A program made the position numbers and the translations under genes. From assembly GCF_001425605.1 (NCBI RefSeq), contig NZ_LMRG01000001.1, positions 125,152-189,151 of the forward strand: a stretch of DNA of 64,000 nt, written 5' to 3'. Below, in pieces: positions 55,030 through 64,000 of this stretch; within the stretch, counting starts at the first letter, position 1, and each line of letters starts with the position of its first letter. The notes under the pieces are model-generated. The model did no database searches and had not been told where the DNA came from. It saw only the letters and a list, made by a program, of their open reading frames with translations. This DNA is from Rhizobium sp. Leaf453. Lineage in GTDB: Bacteria; Pseudomonadota; Alphaproteobacteria; Rhizobiales; Rhizobiaceae.

Positions 55030-56427
55030 GTGAAGTATGTGTCGACGCGGGGCGAAGCCCCTTCGCTGGGTTTCTGCGATGCGCTGCTGGCGGGTCTGGG
55101 CCGCGACGGCGGCCTCTATGTCCCCAGCGAATGGCCGAGCTTCACCAAGAAGGAAATCCGGGCGCTGCGCGGAAAATCCTATCAGGACATCGCCTTTGCC
55201 GTGCTCTCCCCCTTCGTCGATGGAGAAATCCCGGACGACAAGTTCCGGGCGATGATCGACGAGGCCTATGCGACGTTCCGCCATCCGGCCATCGCGCCGC
55301 TGGTCCAGACCGGGCCGAACAGCTTCATCATGGAACTGTTCCACGGCTCGACGCTCGCCTTCAAGGACGTGGCGATGCAATTGCTCGGCCGGCTCATGGA
55401 TCATGTCCTGACCGAACGCAACCAGCGCGCGACGATCGTCGGCGCGACCTCGGGCGATACCGGCGGTGCCGCGATCGACGCCTTTGCCGGGCGCGACCGC
55501 ACCGATATCTTCATCCTCTTCCCGCATGGCAAGGTGTCGCCGGTGCAGCAGCACCAGATGACGACGTCAAAGGCATCCAACGTCCATGCCATCGCCATCG
55601 AGGGCAATTTTGATGACTGCCAAGGCCTCGTGAAGGAAATGTTCAACGACGTCGCCTTCCGCGACGGCGTGGCGCTCTCGGGCGTCAACTCGATCAACTG
55701 GGCGCGTATCATGGCCCAGATCGTCTATTACTTCACCACCGCGCTGGCGCTCGGCGGCCCGGACCGGATGGTGTCGTTCACGGTTCCCACCGGCAATTTC
55801 GGCGATATATTCGCCGGTTACGTTGCCCGCCAGATGGGCCTGCCGATCGACAAGCTGATCATCGCCACCAATGAGAACGACATCCTCGCCCGCACGCTGC
55901 AGACTGGCCGCTACGAAATGCGCGACGTCAAGGCGACCACCTCGCCGTCGATGGACATCCAGATTTCGTCCAACTTCGAGCGGCTGCTGTTCGAAGCCCA
56001 TGAGCGCGACGCTTCCAAGGTGCGCGGCCTGATGGCCAGCCTGAAACAGTCCGGCTCGTTCGAGATCGAGGCTGATGCCCTGAAGCGGATCCGCAAGCTG
56101 TTCCGTGCCGGCCGCGCCTCCGAGAAGGACGTGGCGAAGACTATCGAGAAAACCCTCGAAGAAACCGGCTATCTGCTCGATCCGCATACCGCGATCGGCG
56201 TCTTCGTTGCGGCAAAGCACGAGACCGCGAGCGTGCCGATGGTAACGCTCGCGACCGCACATCCCGCGAAATTCCCGGCCGCAGTAAAATCAGCCTGCGG
56301 TATTGACCCGGCGCTTCCAACGTGGCTTGCTGATCTGATGGTCAGGGAGGAGCGTTTTGACGTTCTGGACGGCGAGCTTAAAACCGTTGAAACCTTTATC
56401 AACGAGCGTGGCCGCATCCGGAAATAA
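55030..56427 (+). CDS. thrC: Threonine synthase
   Basis: A 465-residue PLP enzyme that converts O-phosphohomoserine to threonine. It starts KYVSTRGEAPSLGFCDALL, the family's standard opening. The PLP lysine lies in HGSTLAFKDVAMQ and the phosphate loop is GATSGDTGGAA. It is the long bacterial form with the extra C-terminal part. The GTG at 55030 has GAAGG nine bases upstream and fits homologues better than the ATG at 55021. A processing-peptidase gene follows 16 nt downstream. Confidence 0.95.
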   Translation: MKYVSTRGEAPSLGFCDALLAGLGRDGGLYVPSEWPSFTKKEIRALRGKSYQDIAFAVLSPFVDGEIPDDKFRAMIDEAYATFRHPAIAPLVQTGPNSFIMELFHGSTLAFKDVAMQLLGRLMDHVLTERNQRATIVGATSGDTGGAAIDAFAGRDRTDIFILFPHGKVSPVQQHQMTTSKASNVHAIAIEGNFDDCQGLVKEMFNDVAFRDGVALSGVNSINWARIMAQIVYYFTTALALGGPDRMVSFTVPTGNFGDIFAGYVARQMGLPIDKLIIATNENDILARTLQTGRYEMRDVKATTSPSMDIQISSNFERLLFEAHERDASKVRGLMASLKQSGSFEIEADALKRIRKLFRAGRASEKDVAKTIEKTLEETGYLLDPHTAIGVFVAAKHETASVPMVTLATAHPAKFPAAVKSACGIDPALPTWLADLMVREERFDVLDGELKTVETFINERGRIRK

Positions 56428-56443
56428 GGACGCAGAAAGACGT

Positions 56444-57745
56444 ATGATGAAAGTTGAGTGCACCCGGCTCCAATCCGGGTTGACGGTCGTCACCGAGCAC
56501 ATGCCGCATCTCGAAAGTGTCGCGCTCGGTGTCTGGATCAAGTCCGGTTCGCGTGACGAAACAACAGACGAGCATGGTATTGCCCATCTGCTGGAACATA
56601 TGGCGTTCAAGGGCACGGCCCGGCGAACCGCCCGCGACATCGCCGAACAGATCGAAAATGTCGGCGGCGAAGTCAACGCCGCCACATCAACGGAAACCAC
56701 GTCCTACTACGCCCGCATCCTTCAGGACGATGTCCCCCTCGCCGTTGATATCCTTGCCGATATCCTGACGGAATCCTCTTTCGACGATGACGAACTGCAG
56801 CGCGAGAAGCAGGTCATCCTGCAGGAAATCGGCGCCGCCAACGACACGCCCGACGACGTCGTCTTCGACAAGTTCGCCGAAACCGCCTTCGCCAACCAGA
56901 CGATCGGCCGCCCGATCCTCGGCACGCCGGAAACGGTTCTTTCGTTCACGCCCGACCAGATCCGCCGGTATCTCGACCGCAACTACACCACGGACCGGAT
57001 GTTCGTCGTCGGTGCCGGTGCGCTCGATCATGACAGCTTCGTGCGACAGGTTGAAGACCGTTTCGCCAGCCTGCCGCAAAAGCCGACCGCTGCGCCCGTG
57101 GCCGACATTGCCCGCTATACCGGCGGTGACGTGCGTGAAGACCGCGACCTGATGGATGCGCAGGTCCTGCTGGGCTTCGAGGGCAAGGCCTATCATGCCC
57201 GCGACTTCTACTGTTCGCAGATCCTCGCCAACATCCTGGGTGGCGGCATGTCATCCCGCCTGTTCCAGGAAGTGCGCGAGCATCGCGGACTCTGCTACTC
57301 GGTCTATGCCTTCCACTGGGGCTTTTCCGATACCGGCATCTTCGGCGTGCATGCGGCGACCGGTGGCGAGAACCTGCCCGAACTGATGCCTGTGATCATC
57401 GACGAACTGCGCAAGGCCTCGATGAACATCGAGCAGCAGGAAATCGACCGCGCCCGCGCCCAGATCCGCGCCCAATTGCTGATGGGTCAGGAAAGCCCGG
57501 CAGCCCGCGCCGGCCAGATCGCCCGCCAGATGATGCTCTACGGCCGCCCGATCCCGAATGAAGAGCTGATGGAACGCCTGTCCGGCATCACCATCGAGCG
57601 CCTGACCGATCTTGCCGGCCGCCTGTTCTTCGATACCGTGCCGACGCTTTCGGCAATCGGACCGGTCGAAAAGCTGGCGCCGATGGACGACATTCTCGGT
57701 GCACTGTCCAGCAAGGCTGCTCGTCCGCGCGCCGCCAACGGCTGA
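56444..57745 (+). CDS. M16-family processing peptidase
   Basis: A 433-residue zinc peptidase of the mitochondrial-processing-peptidase-like group. The inverted zinc motif HLLEH in GIAHLLEHMAFKGT (about residues 45-58) is followed by a downstream Glu in EVNAATSTETTSYYAR. The C-terminal half is a homologous, non-catalytic domain. The second half includes LGGGMSSRLFQEVREHRGLCYS, typical for this group. It starts 16 nt after thrC, an arrangement common in alphaproteobacteria. The ATG pair at 56444/56447 is ambiguous. Confidence 0.9.
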   Translation: MMKVECTRLQSGLTVVTEHMPHLESVALGVWIKSGSRDETTDEHGIAHLLEHMAFKGTARRTARDIAEQIENVGGEVNAATSTETTSYYARILQDDVPLAVDILADILTESSFDDDELQREKQVILQEIGAANDTPDDVVFDKFAETAFANQTIGRPILGTPETVLSFTPDQIRRYLDRNYTTDRMFVVGAGALDHDSFVRQVEDRFASLPQKPTAAPVADIARYTGGDVREDRDLMDAQVLLGFEGKAYHARDFYCSQILANILGGGMSSRLFQEVREHRGLCYSVYAFHWGFSDTGIFGVHAATGGENLPELMPVIIDELRKASMNIEQQEIDRARAQIRAQLLMGQESPAARAGQIARQMMLYGRPIPNEELMERLSGITIERLTDLAGRLFFDTVPTLSAIGPVEKLAPMDDILGALSSKAARPRAANG

Positions 57746-57833
57746 TCCATTTCTCGAAATTCGACTGCGCGTTCTTTTGGGAGCGCGCAGCTTTCCGTCT
57801 TAGCGGCAACACCCCACCGGCGCGGAGGCTTTC

Positions 57834-58445
57834 ATGACACGATCGGTCTTTCGGTTTCTGTCACGGCAGCCGGACCCGGTCGAGATTGCCAACGCGACCC
57901 ACCTGCTGCGCCTGCCGAAGACTTCCGATTATCGTCAATGGTACCAGTTGCGCAGCGAAAGCCGCGCCTTCCTCGAGCCGTGGGAGCCGACCTGGCGCGC
58001 CGACGAAATGACCGAGAGTGCCTTTCGCACACGCGTCATACGAAACGAACAGGAATTCTCCTCCGGCCAGGCCGTGCCACTCTTCGTCATTGCGCGTGAG
58101 GACAATGCGCTGATCGGCGGGCTGACTATCGGCTATATCCGTCGCGGAGCCGCGCAATGCTGCATGATCGGCTACTGGATGGGCGAGCGATATGCCGGCA
58201 AGGGGCACATGGCGCAGGCGGTGAAACTGGCTATTCCCTACATCTTTTCGAGCCTTCAGTTGCACCGTATCGAAGCAGCCTGTATTCCCGAGAACCAAAG
58301 AAGTATCCGGCTCCTTGAAAAGGCCGGGTTTCAGCGTGAAGGCTACTTGCGGGAATACCTGAAAATCAACGGACAATGGCGCGATCACCTGATGTTTGCC
58401 CTCCTATCGCAAGACCGCATGCCAACGAAGAATTTGAGTGATTGA
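57834..58445 (+). CDS. GNAT acetyltransferase, RimJ/RimL-like
   Basis: A 203-residue N-acetyltransferase. The acetyl-CoA site is in GYWMGERYAGKGHMAQAVKL and the RimJ-like end is EAACIPENQRSIRLLEKAGFQREGYLREYLKI. RimJ-like enzymes acetylate the N-terminal alanine of ribosomal protein S5, but other targets are possible. Its stop overlaps the next start (TGATG), so the pair is coupled. Confidence 0.88.
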   Translation: MTRSVFRFLSRQPDPVEIANATHLLRLPKTSDYRQWYQLRSESRAFLEPWEPTWRADEMTESAFRTRVIRNEQEFSSGQAVPLFVIAREDNALIGGLTIGYIRRGAAQCCMIGYWMGERYAGKGHMAQAVKLAIPYIFSSLQLHRIEAACIPENQRSIRLLEKAGFQREGYLREYLKINGQWRDHLMFALLSQDRMPTKNLSD

Positions 58446-61357
58446 TGTCTTTGACCCGCCTGCCATCGCTTCCACCAGTCCAAAGGCTCATGGCCCTCGC
58501 CATGATCGTGACTGCTGTCCTGTGCTGGTTCGGCGCCCCTCCCGCCTTCGCCATCGAGCCAGTGAAAATCTCGCGCGAGGACAATGCCCTCGATCTGACG
58601 GCGACGACGGAAATCTATACCGGCCGCGGCGAAGCGTTCCAAGTCTCCACGGCGCCCGGCGCTGATGGCATCGTCCGACGCATCGAAGTTCGCTCCAGCG
58701 CCGAAAACCATCAGGGCGACTGGGCCGTTTTCGCGCTGGCCAATGTTTCCGAGGAACAGTTGGAGCGCGTCATCGTCGCCCCGCATTTCCGGCTGGTGAA
58801 TTCGAAACTGTTCTGGCCGGACCTCGGCTCGCAGCGCATCCTGTCGATCACGCCGTCGGAAGGCTTTGCGCTCGACCGTCTGCCGAGCGACGAGGCCGAC
58901 GTCTTCCGCATCACGCTGAACCCGGGTTCGGTCATCACCTTCGTGGCGGAACTGGCAGGCCCCGACCTGCCGCAGATCTATCTCTGGCAACCCGACGCCT
59001 ACAAGGACACGGTCAACGCCTTCACGCTCTATCGTGGCATCGTGCTCGGCATTGCCGGCCTCTTGGCAGTGTTCCTGACCATTCTCTTCGTCGTCAAGGG
59101 AACCTCGATGCTGCCGGCGACGGCGGCGCTTGCCTGGGCGGTTCTCGCCTATATCTGCGTCGATTTCGGCTTCCTGTCGAAGCTCATCAACATCACCGCC
59201 GGAGACGAGCGAATATGGCGCGCGGGAACGGAAGTGTTCCTTGCGGCCGGCCTCGTCGTCTTCCTGTTTACCTATCTCAACCTCAACCGCTGGCACCAGC
59301 ACCTGAGCTACGCGACGCTTGCCTGGATCCTCGGCCTCGGCCTCCTCTTCGGCGTCGCCATCTACGATCCGGCGATCGCCTCGGGCATTGCCCGCCTCTC
59401 CTTTGCACTCACCGGTACCGCCGGCATCATCCTGATCGCCTATCTCGGCTTCAACCGCTACGATCGCGCTATCCTCTTGGTACCCGCCTGGCTGCTGATC
59501 CTCGTCTGGCTGTTCGGCGCCTGGATGACGGTGACCGGGCAGTTGGCCAACGATATCGTCCAGCCGGCGCTCGGCGGCGGCCTCGTTCTGATCGTTCTCC
59601 TGATTGGCTTCACGGTGATGCAGCACGCCTTTGCCGGCGGTGCCTATAGCCAGGGCCTGTTTTCCGACCTCGAGCGCCAGTCCCTGGCCCTGACCGGCTC
59701 AGGCGATACCGTCTGGGACTGGGACGTGGCGCGCGACCGCGTCGTCACCATCCCCGATATTTCCGCCCAGCTTGGCCTTTCGCCCGGCACCATGCATGGC
59801 CCCGCGCGCAACTGGCTGCCGCGCCTGCACCCTGACGACCGTGACCGCTTCCGGGCCACGCTCGATGTGCTGCTGGAACACCGGCGCGGCCGGCTGAACC
59901 ACGAATTCCGGGTCCGGGCCGAGGATGGCCACTATCACTGGCTGTCGATCAGAGCCAGGCCGGTGCTCGGCGCCAACGGTGAAATCATCCGCTGTGTCGG
60001 CACGATCATCGATATTACCGAGCAGAAGAACTCCATCGACCGTTTGCTGCACAATGCGCTGAATGACAACCTGACGGGCCTGCCGAACCGGCAGATTTTC
60101 CTCGACCGGCTGCAATCCATCCTGTCGCTGGCACCGGGCTCGACCGCGGTGCGCCCCACCGTCATAACCATCGATGTCGACCGCTACCGGCAGGTCAACG
60201 ACAAGCTGGGGATCGCGGCCGGCGACAATATCCTGATCGCGCTCACGCGCCGCCTGCGCCGTCTCCTGAAGCCGCAGGACACGCTGGCTCGTCTGGGTGG
60301 CGATGAGTTCGGGCTGATCCTGATGTCGGAGCGCGATCCCGCCAAGGTCGCCGATTTCGCCGATGCGGTGTCCAAGGCGATCATGGTGCCGCTCAATTTC
60401 GGCAACAAGGAAATCAATCTCACCGCCTCGATCGGCCTCGTCTCCTGGGTGGACCAGCAGGAAAACGCGGCACAATTGCTCGATGATGCCGAGCTTGCCA
60501 TGTTCCGGGCAAAGAAGGCCGGTGGCAATCGCGTCGAGCCCTTCCGCCCCGCCTTCCGCGCGTCGGGCACCGACCGTTTGCAGTTGGAGGCCGATCTGCG
60601 CCGGGCCATCGAGCGCAAGGAACTGAGCCTCGTCTACCAGCCGATCGTCCGTCTGGCTGATGCCGAGATAGCCGGCTTCGAGGCGCTGATGCGCTGGGAA
60701 CACCCCAAGCGCGGCAGCATCTCGCCGACCGAGTTCATCCCGATCGCCGAAGGGTCCGACCTCATCAACCAGCTGGGCATGTTCGCGTTCGAAAAGGCCA
60801 CCAGCGACCTCAGCGAATGGCAGCTCCAGACCGGCGACCTGCCGATCTTCGTTTCCGTCAACCTGTCGAGCGCGCAATTGCTCAACAACGATCTCTATGA
60901 CGATATCCGCGACGTGCTCAACAAGAACCACTGCGATGCGCAGAAGGTGAAGATCGAGTTGACCGAATCCCTCGTCATGGAAAACCCCGAGCAGGCCCGC
61001 CTGGTGCTGCAAAAGCTCAAGGATGCCGGGATACGGCTGGCGCTCGACGATTTCGGCACCGGGCATTCCTCGCTGGCGTACCTCACACGCTTCCCCTTCG
61101 ACACGATCAAGATCGACAAGGCGCTGGTCAAGGATTCCGGCGACAAGCGCACGATCCTGCTTCGCTCAGTCATCACCATGGCGCGCGAACTCGACATGCA
61201 GGTCGTGGCGGAAGGGATCGAGTCGGAAGCGGACGCCATCGAACTGGCGCAGATGGGGTGCGATTTCGGCCAGAGCTTCCTATTCGGCCCGCCGATCGGT
61301 TCGGAGTCGATACAGCGCCTGCTGAAGGAACGCTTTCCGCTGATGAAGCGGGCTTGA
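58445..61357 (+). CDS. Membrane GGDEF-EAL protein with PAS
   Basis: A 970-residue cyclic-di-GMP protein. A signal-like N-terminus precedes an extracytoplasmic region (about 40-195, 7TMR-DISM-like), seven or so membrane helices (about 200-400), a PAS domain (about 420-535), GGDEF (LARLGGDEFGLI, about residue 617) and EAL (GFEALMRW, about 745). EAL residues ELTES, LDDFGTGHSS, KIDKALV and AEGIESEAD are present. Both active sites look intact, so it may synthesise and/or degrade cyclic-di-GMP. The start overlaps the GNAT gene stop. Confidence 0.88.
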   Translation: MSLTRLPSLPPVQRLMALAMIVTAVLCWFGAPPAFAIEPVKISREDNALDLTATTEIYTGRGEAFQVSTAPGADGIVRRIEVRSSAENHQGDWAVFALANVSEEQLERVIVAPHFRLVNSKLFWPDLGSQRILSITPSEGFALDRLPSDEADVFRITLNPGSVITFVAELAGPDLPQIYLWQPDAYKDTVNAFTLYRGIVLGIAGLLAVFLTILFVVKGTSMLPATAALAWAVLAYICVDFGFLSKLINITAGDERIWRAGTEVFLAAGLVVFLFTYLNLNRWHQHLSYATLAWILGLGLLFGVAIYDPAIASGIARLSFALTGTAGIILIAYLGFNRYDRAILLVPAWLLILVWLFGAWMTVTGQLANDIVQPALGGGLVLIVLLIGFTVMQHAFAGGAYSQGLFSDLERQSLALTGSGDTVWDWDVARDRVVTIPDISAQLGLSPGTMHGPARNWLPRLHPDDRDRFRATLDVLLEHRRGRLNHEFRVRAEDGHYHWLSIRARPVLGANGEIIRCVGTIIDITEQKNSIDRLLHNALNDNLTGLPNRQIFLDRLQSILSLAPGSTAVRPTVITIDVDRYRQVNDKLGIAAGDNILIALTRRLRRLLKPQDTLARLGGDEFGLILMSERDPAKVADFADAVSKAIMVPLNFGNKEINLTASIGLVSWVDQQENAAQLLDDAELAMFRAKKAGGNRVEPFRPAFRASGTDRLQLEADLRRAIERKELSLVYQPIVRLADAEIAGFEALMRWEHPKRGSISPTEFIPIAEGSDLINQLGMFAFEKATSDLSEWQLQTGDLPIFVSVNLSSAQLLNNDLYDDIRDVLNKNHCDAQKVKIELTESLVMENPEQARLVLQKLKDAGIRLALDDFGTGHSSLAYLTRFPFDTIKIDKALVKDSGDKRTILLRSVITMARELDMQVVAEGIESEADAIELAQMGCDFGQSFLFGPPIGSESIQRLLKERFPLMKRA

Positions 61358-61360
61358 GGC

Positions 61361-61930
61361 CTAAGCGCGCAGCCTCGCCACCTGCGGCCCTACGACCGTC
61401 TGGAAGAGTTCGGGATCGCTGAGCGCCCGGGCCGACAGCATGGCGCCATGGACAGAGGCCATCAGAACTTGCGCCTCCCCTTCCGGATTGCTCATCCGGA
61501 ATTGTCCGCGGTCCATCCCCGTCTGCAGAACCGACGTGAGCCATCCCGCCAGATTTTGGAAATGACCGCGCACGCGAGCGGCCACCACCTCCGGCAACAT
61601 CTGTATCTCGGCCGCCAACATGGCGCAGACGCAGAAGGGCTGGCTGGCGTCGAGAATGCAGGCCTGCCAGTAATTCAGATAAGTCTGCAGCTGTTCCGCC
61701 GGGTCTGGTGTGCGCTGCGCCAACGCCTTCAACCCCGTTTCGGCCTGTCGCGTGTACCGCTCCACCAGCGCCAGGACGAGTTCGGCCTTGGTCGGGAAAT
61801 GGTGGTGGATGCTCGCCTTGCGGATGCCGACGGCTTCGGAAATATCGGCATAGCTGAAACCGTTATAGCCGCCCGCGACAATCAGGGACTGCGCTATATC
61901 GAGTATTTTTTCGGATGTCGTTGATTCCAT
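61361..61930 (-). CDS. TetR-family regulator
   Basis: A 189-residue regulator. The helix-turn-helix at about residues 22-50 reads GFSYADISEAVGIRKASIHHHFPTKAEL in two parts typical of TetR. The C-terminal helical domain (about 55-189) binds an unknown ligand. It is divergent from the DUF308 gene, with a perfect 12-bp-arm palindrome and a weaker site (61938-61953) between them. It probably represses both genes. It ends 3 nt after the GGDEF-EAL gene in convergent orientation. Confidence 0.88.
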   Translation of the reverse strand: MESTTSEKILDIAQSLIVAGGYNGFSYADISEAVGIRKASIHHHFPTKAELVLALVERYTRQAETGLKALAQRTPDPAEQLQTYLNYWQACILDASQPFCVCAMLAAEIQMLPEVVAARVRGHFQNLAGWLTSVLQTGMDRGQFRMSNPEGEAQVLMASVHGAMLSARALSDPELFQTVVGPQVARLRA

Positions 61931-62032
61931 GTCGCTGCCTATCTCCTGGTAGGGAGGGTGTCAATTCTCTCGACATTCGCCGCCCACGATATCGTGAACA
62001 GGGCACCTGCCGTCCCGAATTGACTCCGGAAT

Positions 62033-62060
62033 TTTGTCTACCTACTAATAGGTAGACAAA
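62033..62060. promoter_or_regulatory. Probable TetR operator
   Basis: TTTGTCTACCTA (62033-62044), CTAA, TAGGTAGACAAA (62049-62060) is a perfect inverted repeat. It overlaps a likely promoter with TTGACT (62020-62025) and TACTAA about 17 nt later, and ends just before the AAGGAG of the membrane gene at 62074. Repression of that gene is the clear reading. Confidence 0.75.
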
Positions 62061-62073
62061 TAAGGAGACTGTC

Positions 62074-62637
62074 ATGCCTGTTCAATCCTCCCCTCAATCC
62101 AACTGGTTGAGATCCTATTATTTCACCCGCGCCGTGTTTTCGATCACATGGATCGTTGCCGCCATCCTGTTCGGTAGTCATTTCATGCTGGCTTCGATTC
62201 TTCTCGTGATCTATCCAGCCTGGGACGCCGTTGCCAATCTGGTCGATGCCCGCGTCAATGGTGGTTTAAAGGCCAATCCGTCGCAAACCCTCAACGTTTT
62301 CGTCAGCACCATCACCACACTTGCCGTCGTTCTGGCGGTCATGCGGGACACCTATGCCGTGCTCGCTGTGTTCGGTGTCTGGGCGATCTTTTCGGGCGCC
62401 CTGCAGCTCTATACCGGTGTCCGCCGGTGGCGCGCCTTTGGTGCGCAATGGGTTATGATCCTCAGCGGAGCGCAATCGGCACTAGCCGGTGGCTTCATGA
62501 TCAGCCAGTCGTTTGGTGCATCTGCACCCGGCATCCTCGACATCGTTCCCTATGTCGGATTCGGTGCGTTCTACTTCTTGCTCTCCTCCATTTGGTTGAC
62601 CGTTGTGGCCTATCGCCAGACAAAAGTTACCGGCTGA
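62074..62637 (+). CDS. DUF308 membrane protein
   Basis: A 187-residue protein with six hydrophobic helices (for example FSITWIVAAILFGSHFMLASI and AVLAVFGVWAIFSGALQLYTG). The arrangement fits the HdeD/DUF308 group. AAGGAG lies seven bases before the ATG. The gene is controlled by the adjacent TetR-family repressor, which suggests a role in stress or export of the ligand sensed. Function not established. Confidence 0.78.
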   Translation: MPVQSSPQSNWLRSYYFTRAVFSITWIVAAILFGSHFMLASILLVIYPAWDAVANLVDARVNGGLKANPSQTLNVFVSTITTLAVVLAVMRDTYAVLAVFGVWAIFSGALQLYTGVRRWRAFGAQWVMILSGAQSALAGGFMISQSFGASAPGILDIVPYVGFGAFYFLLSSIWLTVVAYRQTKVTG

Positions 62638-62687
62638 ATGACAAGCAAGCTCATGGCGGCAGGCCCAACACAGCCTGCTGCGGCTCG

Positions 62688-63081
62688 TCATGGATTCGGA
62701 TGCATGGCGGCAAGGAACCGCCAACCCAGCCAGATCGCCCACGCCGCAAGCAAGATCCAGATCACGATGATCGCCACAAGACCGGACCGGCTTGTCGGGC
62801 GGCCCTGCCGCGCCTCGGAGGCTGCACGATATTCCGCCATCAGATTGCCTGGGACCAGCCGCACCGCCAGAAGAATGCCGAGCGGCACGATGATGACATC
62901 ATCGAGGTAACCAACCACGGGAATGAAATCGATCGGAGACAACGCATAGGCGGCCACAAAGCCGGCAACGATCTTCGCGAGAACAGGCGTCCTGTGATCC
63001 CGCGCGGCGATCCACAGCGCAACGACGTCGCGTTTGATACGCCCGTGCCCATCGCTTCGCCGAATCAAGCCATTTGTTCAT
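62688..63081 (-). pseudogene. DUF1232 membrane protein with an apparent one-base frameshift
   Basis: The frame 62688-63068 gives a DUF1232 protein with the hallmark AAYALSPIDFIPVVGYLDDVI and a C-terminal membrane helix. Its expected N-terminus lies in another frame: MNKWLDSAKRWAR from an ATG at 63081. Dropping one base in the GCCCG run near 63041-63045 joins this to RIKRDVVALW and gives a normal family N-terminus. Either a real frameshift or a sequencing error; translation from TTG 63068 could still give a shortened protein. Confidence 0.6.
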
Positions 63082-63135
63082 GCGCCAGTCTAACGGAAAA
63101 GCGTTCAACTTTTGGGGAGGTCTTCGGGTATTACT

Positions 63136-64000
63136 TCAGGGCACGACGCCCGCGCCCGCCCTCAGGATAAGCCGATTGATAAAATCAAGCTTCTGAACCA
63201 CCGGCGGCGAGAGTACGAAGGGGTAGCTGTCCGCCTGCCCCATGCTGCGCTGCAGGCTGTTGAGCGCGACGCTGAGCGGGATCCAGGCATCGACGAGATC
63301 CTGCGCGCTGGCGGCCCGGTAGGGGTTGAAATCCACCTCCGCCGCCATGTCCTCGTGGCGGCGCGGATCGGTCGAGAGACCGAAGGATCGGGCCGTTTCC
63401 AGCGTATCGACGATATGGAAGAAGTGCGCCCAGCATTCGGCGAAATCCTCGGCCGGATGGCAGCTGGCATAGGTGCTGATGAAGCTCGCCTGCCAGTCCG
63501 GCGGCGGCCCCTGCTCGTAATTGCGCTTCAGCGCCTCGGCGTAATCGGCACTCTCGTCGCCGAACAGGGCGCGCGCTTCGGCAAGCGTCTGGTCGTCGCG
63601 CACAAGCTGCGCCCAGTAGAAATGACCGATCTCATGACGGAAATGGCCGAGCAGCGTCCGATAGGGTTCGCCCATCGACACGCGCACGCTTTCGCGTGTC
63701 GCGTCATTGGCTTCGGCCGCGCGCAGGCTGATCAGACCATCTTCATGTCCGGTCATAGCCGGTACGACATTGCCGTTTGCATCCACTTCATCCGCAAGGA
63801 AATCGAAGACCAGCCCGCCCTGCGGATCGACATCGCGGCCGGGGCGAGGCAGGTTCCAGCGTAGCAGCGAATAGAACAGGTGCCGTTGTGCCTGGCCGAT
63901 CTTCTGCCAGCGGGCCAGCCCTTCGGGATTATCGGTAACCGGGACGATGCGATTATATCGGCAGGCTTCGCAATAGATGTTGCTGTCATTGGCCGAGACG
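63136..64000 (-). CDS. Putative zinc metallopeptidase (partial at window end)
   Basis: The frame is open from the stop at 63136 to the window edge. The visible 288 codons contain a cysteine pair in NIYCEACRYNRIVP (zinc-ribbon-like) near the upstream edge and the catalytic HExxH in FRHEIGHFYWAQLV. The following PAEDFAECWAHFFHIVDTLE supplies a likely third ligand and EDF-type conserved segment. This matches the zinc-ribbon plus Peptidase_Mx-like family (PF15887-like). Substrate unknown. The N-terminal zinc ribbon continues outside the window. Confidence 0.7.
   Translation of the reverse strand, partial: VSANDSNIYCEACRYNRIVPVTDNPEGLARWQKIGQAQRHLFYSLLRWNLPRPGRDVDPQGGLVFDFLADEVDANGNVVPAMTGHEDGLISLRAAEANDATRESVRVSMGEPYRTLLGHFRHEIGHFYWAQLVRDDQTLAEARALFGDESADYAEALKRNYEQGPPPDWQASFISTYASCHPAEDFAECWAHFFHIVDTLETARSFGLSTDPRRHEDMAAEVDFNPYRAASAQDLVDAWIPLSVALNSLQRSMGQADSYPFVLSPPVVQKLDFINRLILRAGAGVVP

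Overview
The window looks like chromosomal DNA of a Rhizobiaceae alphaproteobacterium (Rhizobium/Agrobacterium/Ensifer relatives). It is GC-rich and densely packed. The signs are a choline-O-sulfate/glycine betaine locus of rhizobial type (betI-betC-betB-betA), a 376-residue CcrM-like GANTC methyltransferase, a rhizobial class 3 L-asparaginase, a separate cysH-cysD-cysN set, DUF1344 and DUF1499 proteins, and several long palindromic intergenic repeats of the kind known from rhizobia. Genus and species cannot be fixed by eye.

Layout. 1-12.9 kb: a glutathione S-transferase converging on a LysR regulator; a DeoR regulator divergent from a DUF4406-like gene over a 10-bp-phased repeat array; asparaginase; DUF3750; a ParDE-type toxin-antitoxin pair; a possible tiny minus-strand unit (5.87-6.06 kb); a quinone oxidoreductase; a DUF1344 protein; an EAL-CBS-GGDEF protein; small membrane proteins; a GFA-family enzyme. 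12.9-19.0 kb: betICB, then a palindromic repeat and a reverse-strand ORF, then betA. Together they convert choline-O-sulfate to choline, betaine aldehyde and glycine betaine under BetI control. 19.0-23.2 kb: a second ParDE pair, then assimilatory sulfate activation and reduction (cysHDN). 23.2-28.2 kb: an acyltransferase, small genes, tRNA-Pro(CGG), two paralogous lipoproteins, an AT-rich candidate EVE-HNH restriction endonuclease and tRNA-Gln(UUG). 28.3-31.7 kb: a tightly coupled four-gene operon (cupin, metallo-hydrolase, DCC protein, saccharopine-dehydrogenase-like/DUF4166).

31.9-39.4 kb: LysR, DUF1499, small lipoproteins, an exported alpha/beta hydrolase, pyruvate phosphate dikinase (ppdK) with a PhaR-like palindrome upstream, and a 48-residue membrane protein. 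39.4-46.7 kb: a maintenance cluster (smc, a DsbA-like lipoprotein, DUF721, mutY) followed by a HAD hydrolase and an NTF2-like protein. 46.8-49.9 kb: an orphan RTX-type calcium-binding protein, a possible small RNA and ccrM. 50.2-54.7 kb: a monooxygenase-like/NIPSNAP pair opposite an ArsR regulator, DUF1284, a GreA-family factor, a HAD phosphatase and a lipoprotein. 55.0-61.4 kb: thrC, an M16 processing peptidase, a GNAT acetyltransferase and a 970-residue GGDEF-EAL membrane protein. 61.4-64.0 kb: a TetR regulator divergent from a DUF308 membrane gene over a perfect 12-bp-arm operator, a DUF1232 gene with an apparent one-base frameshift, and a zinc metallopeptidase running off the window.

No CRISPR array, rRNA, transposase or prophage was seen. 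The least explained items are the EVE-HNH gene between two tRNAs, the tiny minus-strand unit near 6.0 kb, the split bet operon, and several regulatory palindromes. Protein family names rest on reading motifs and were not confirmed by database search.
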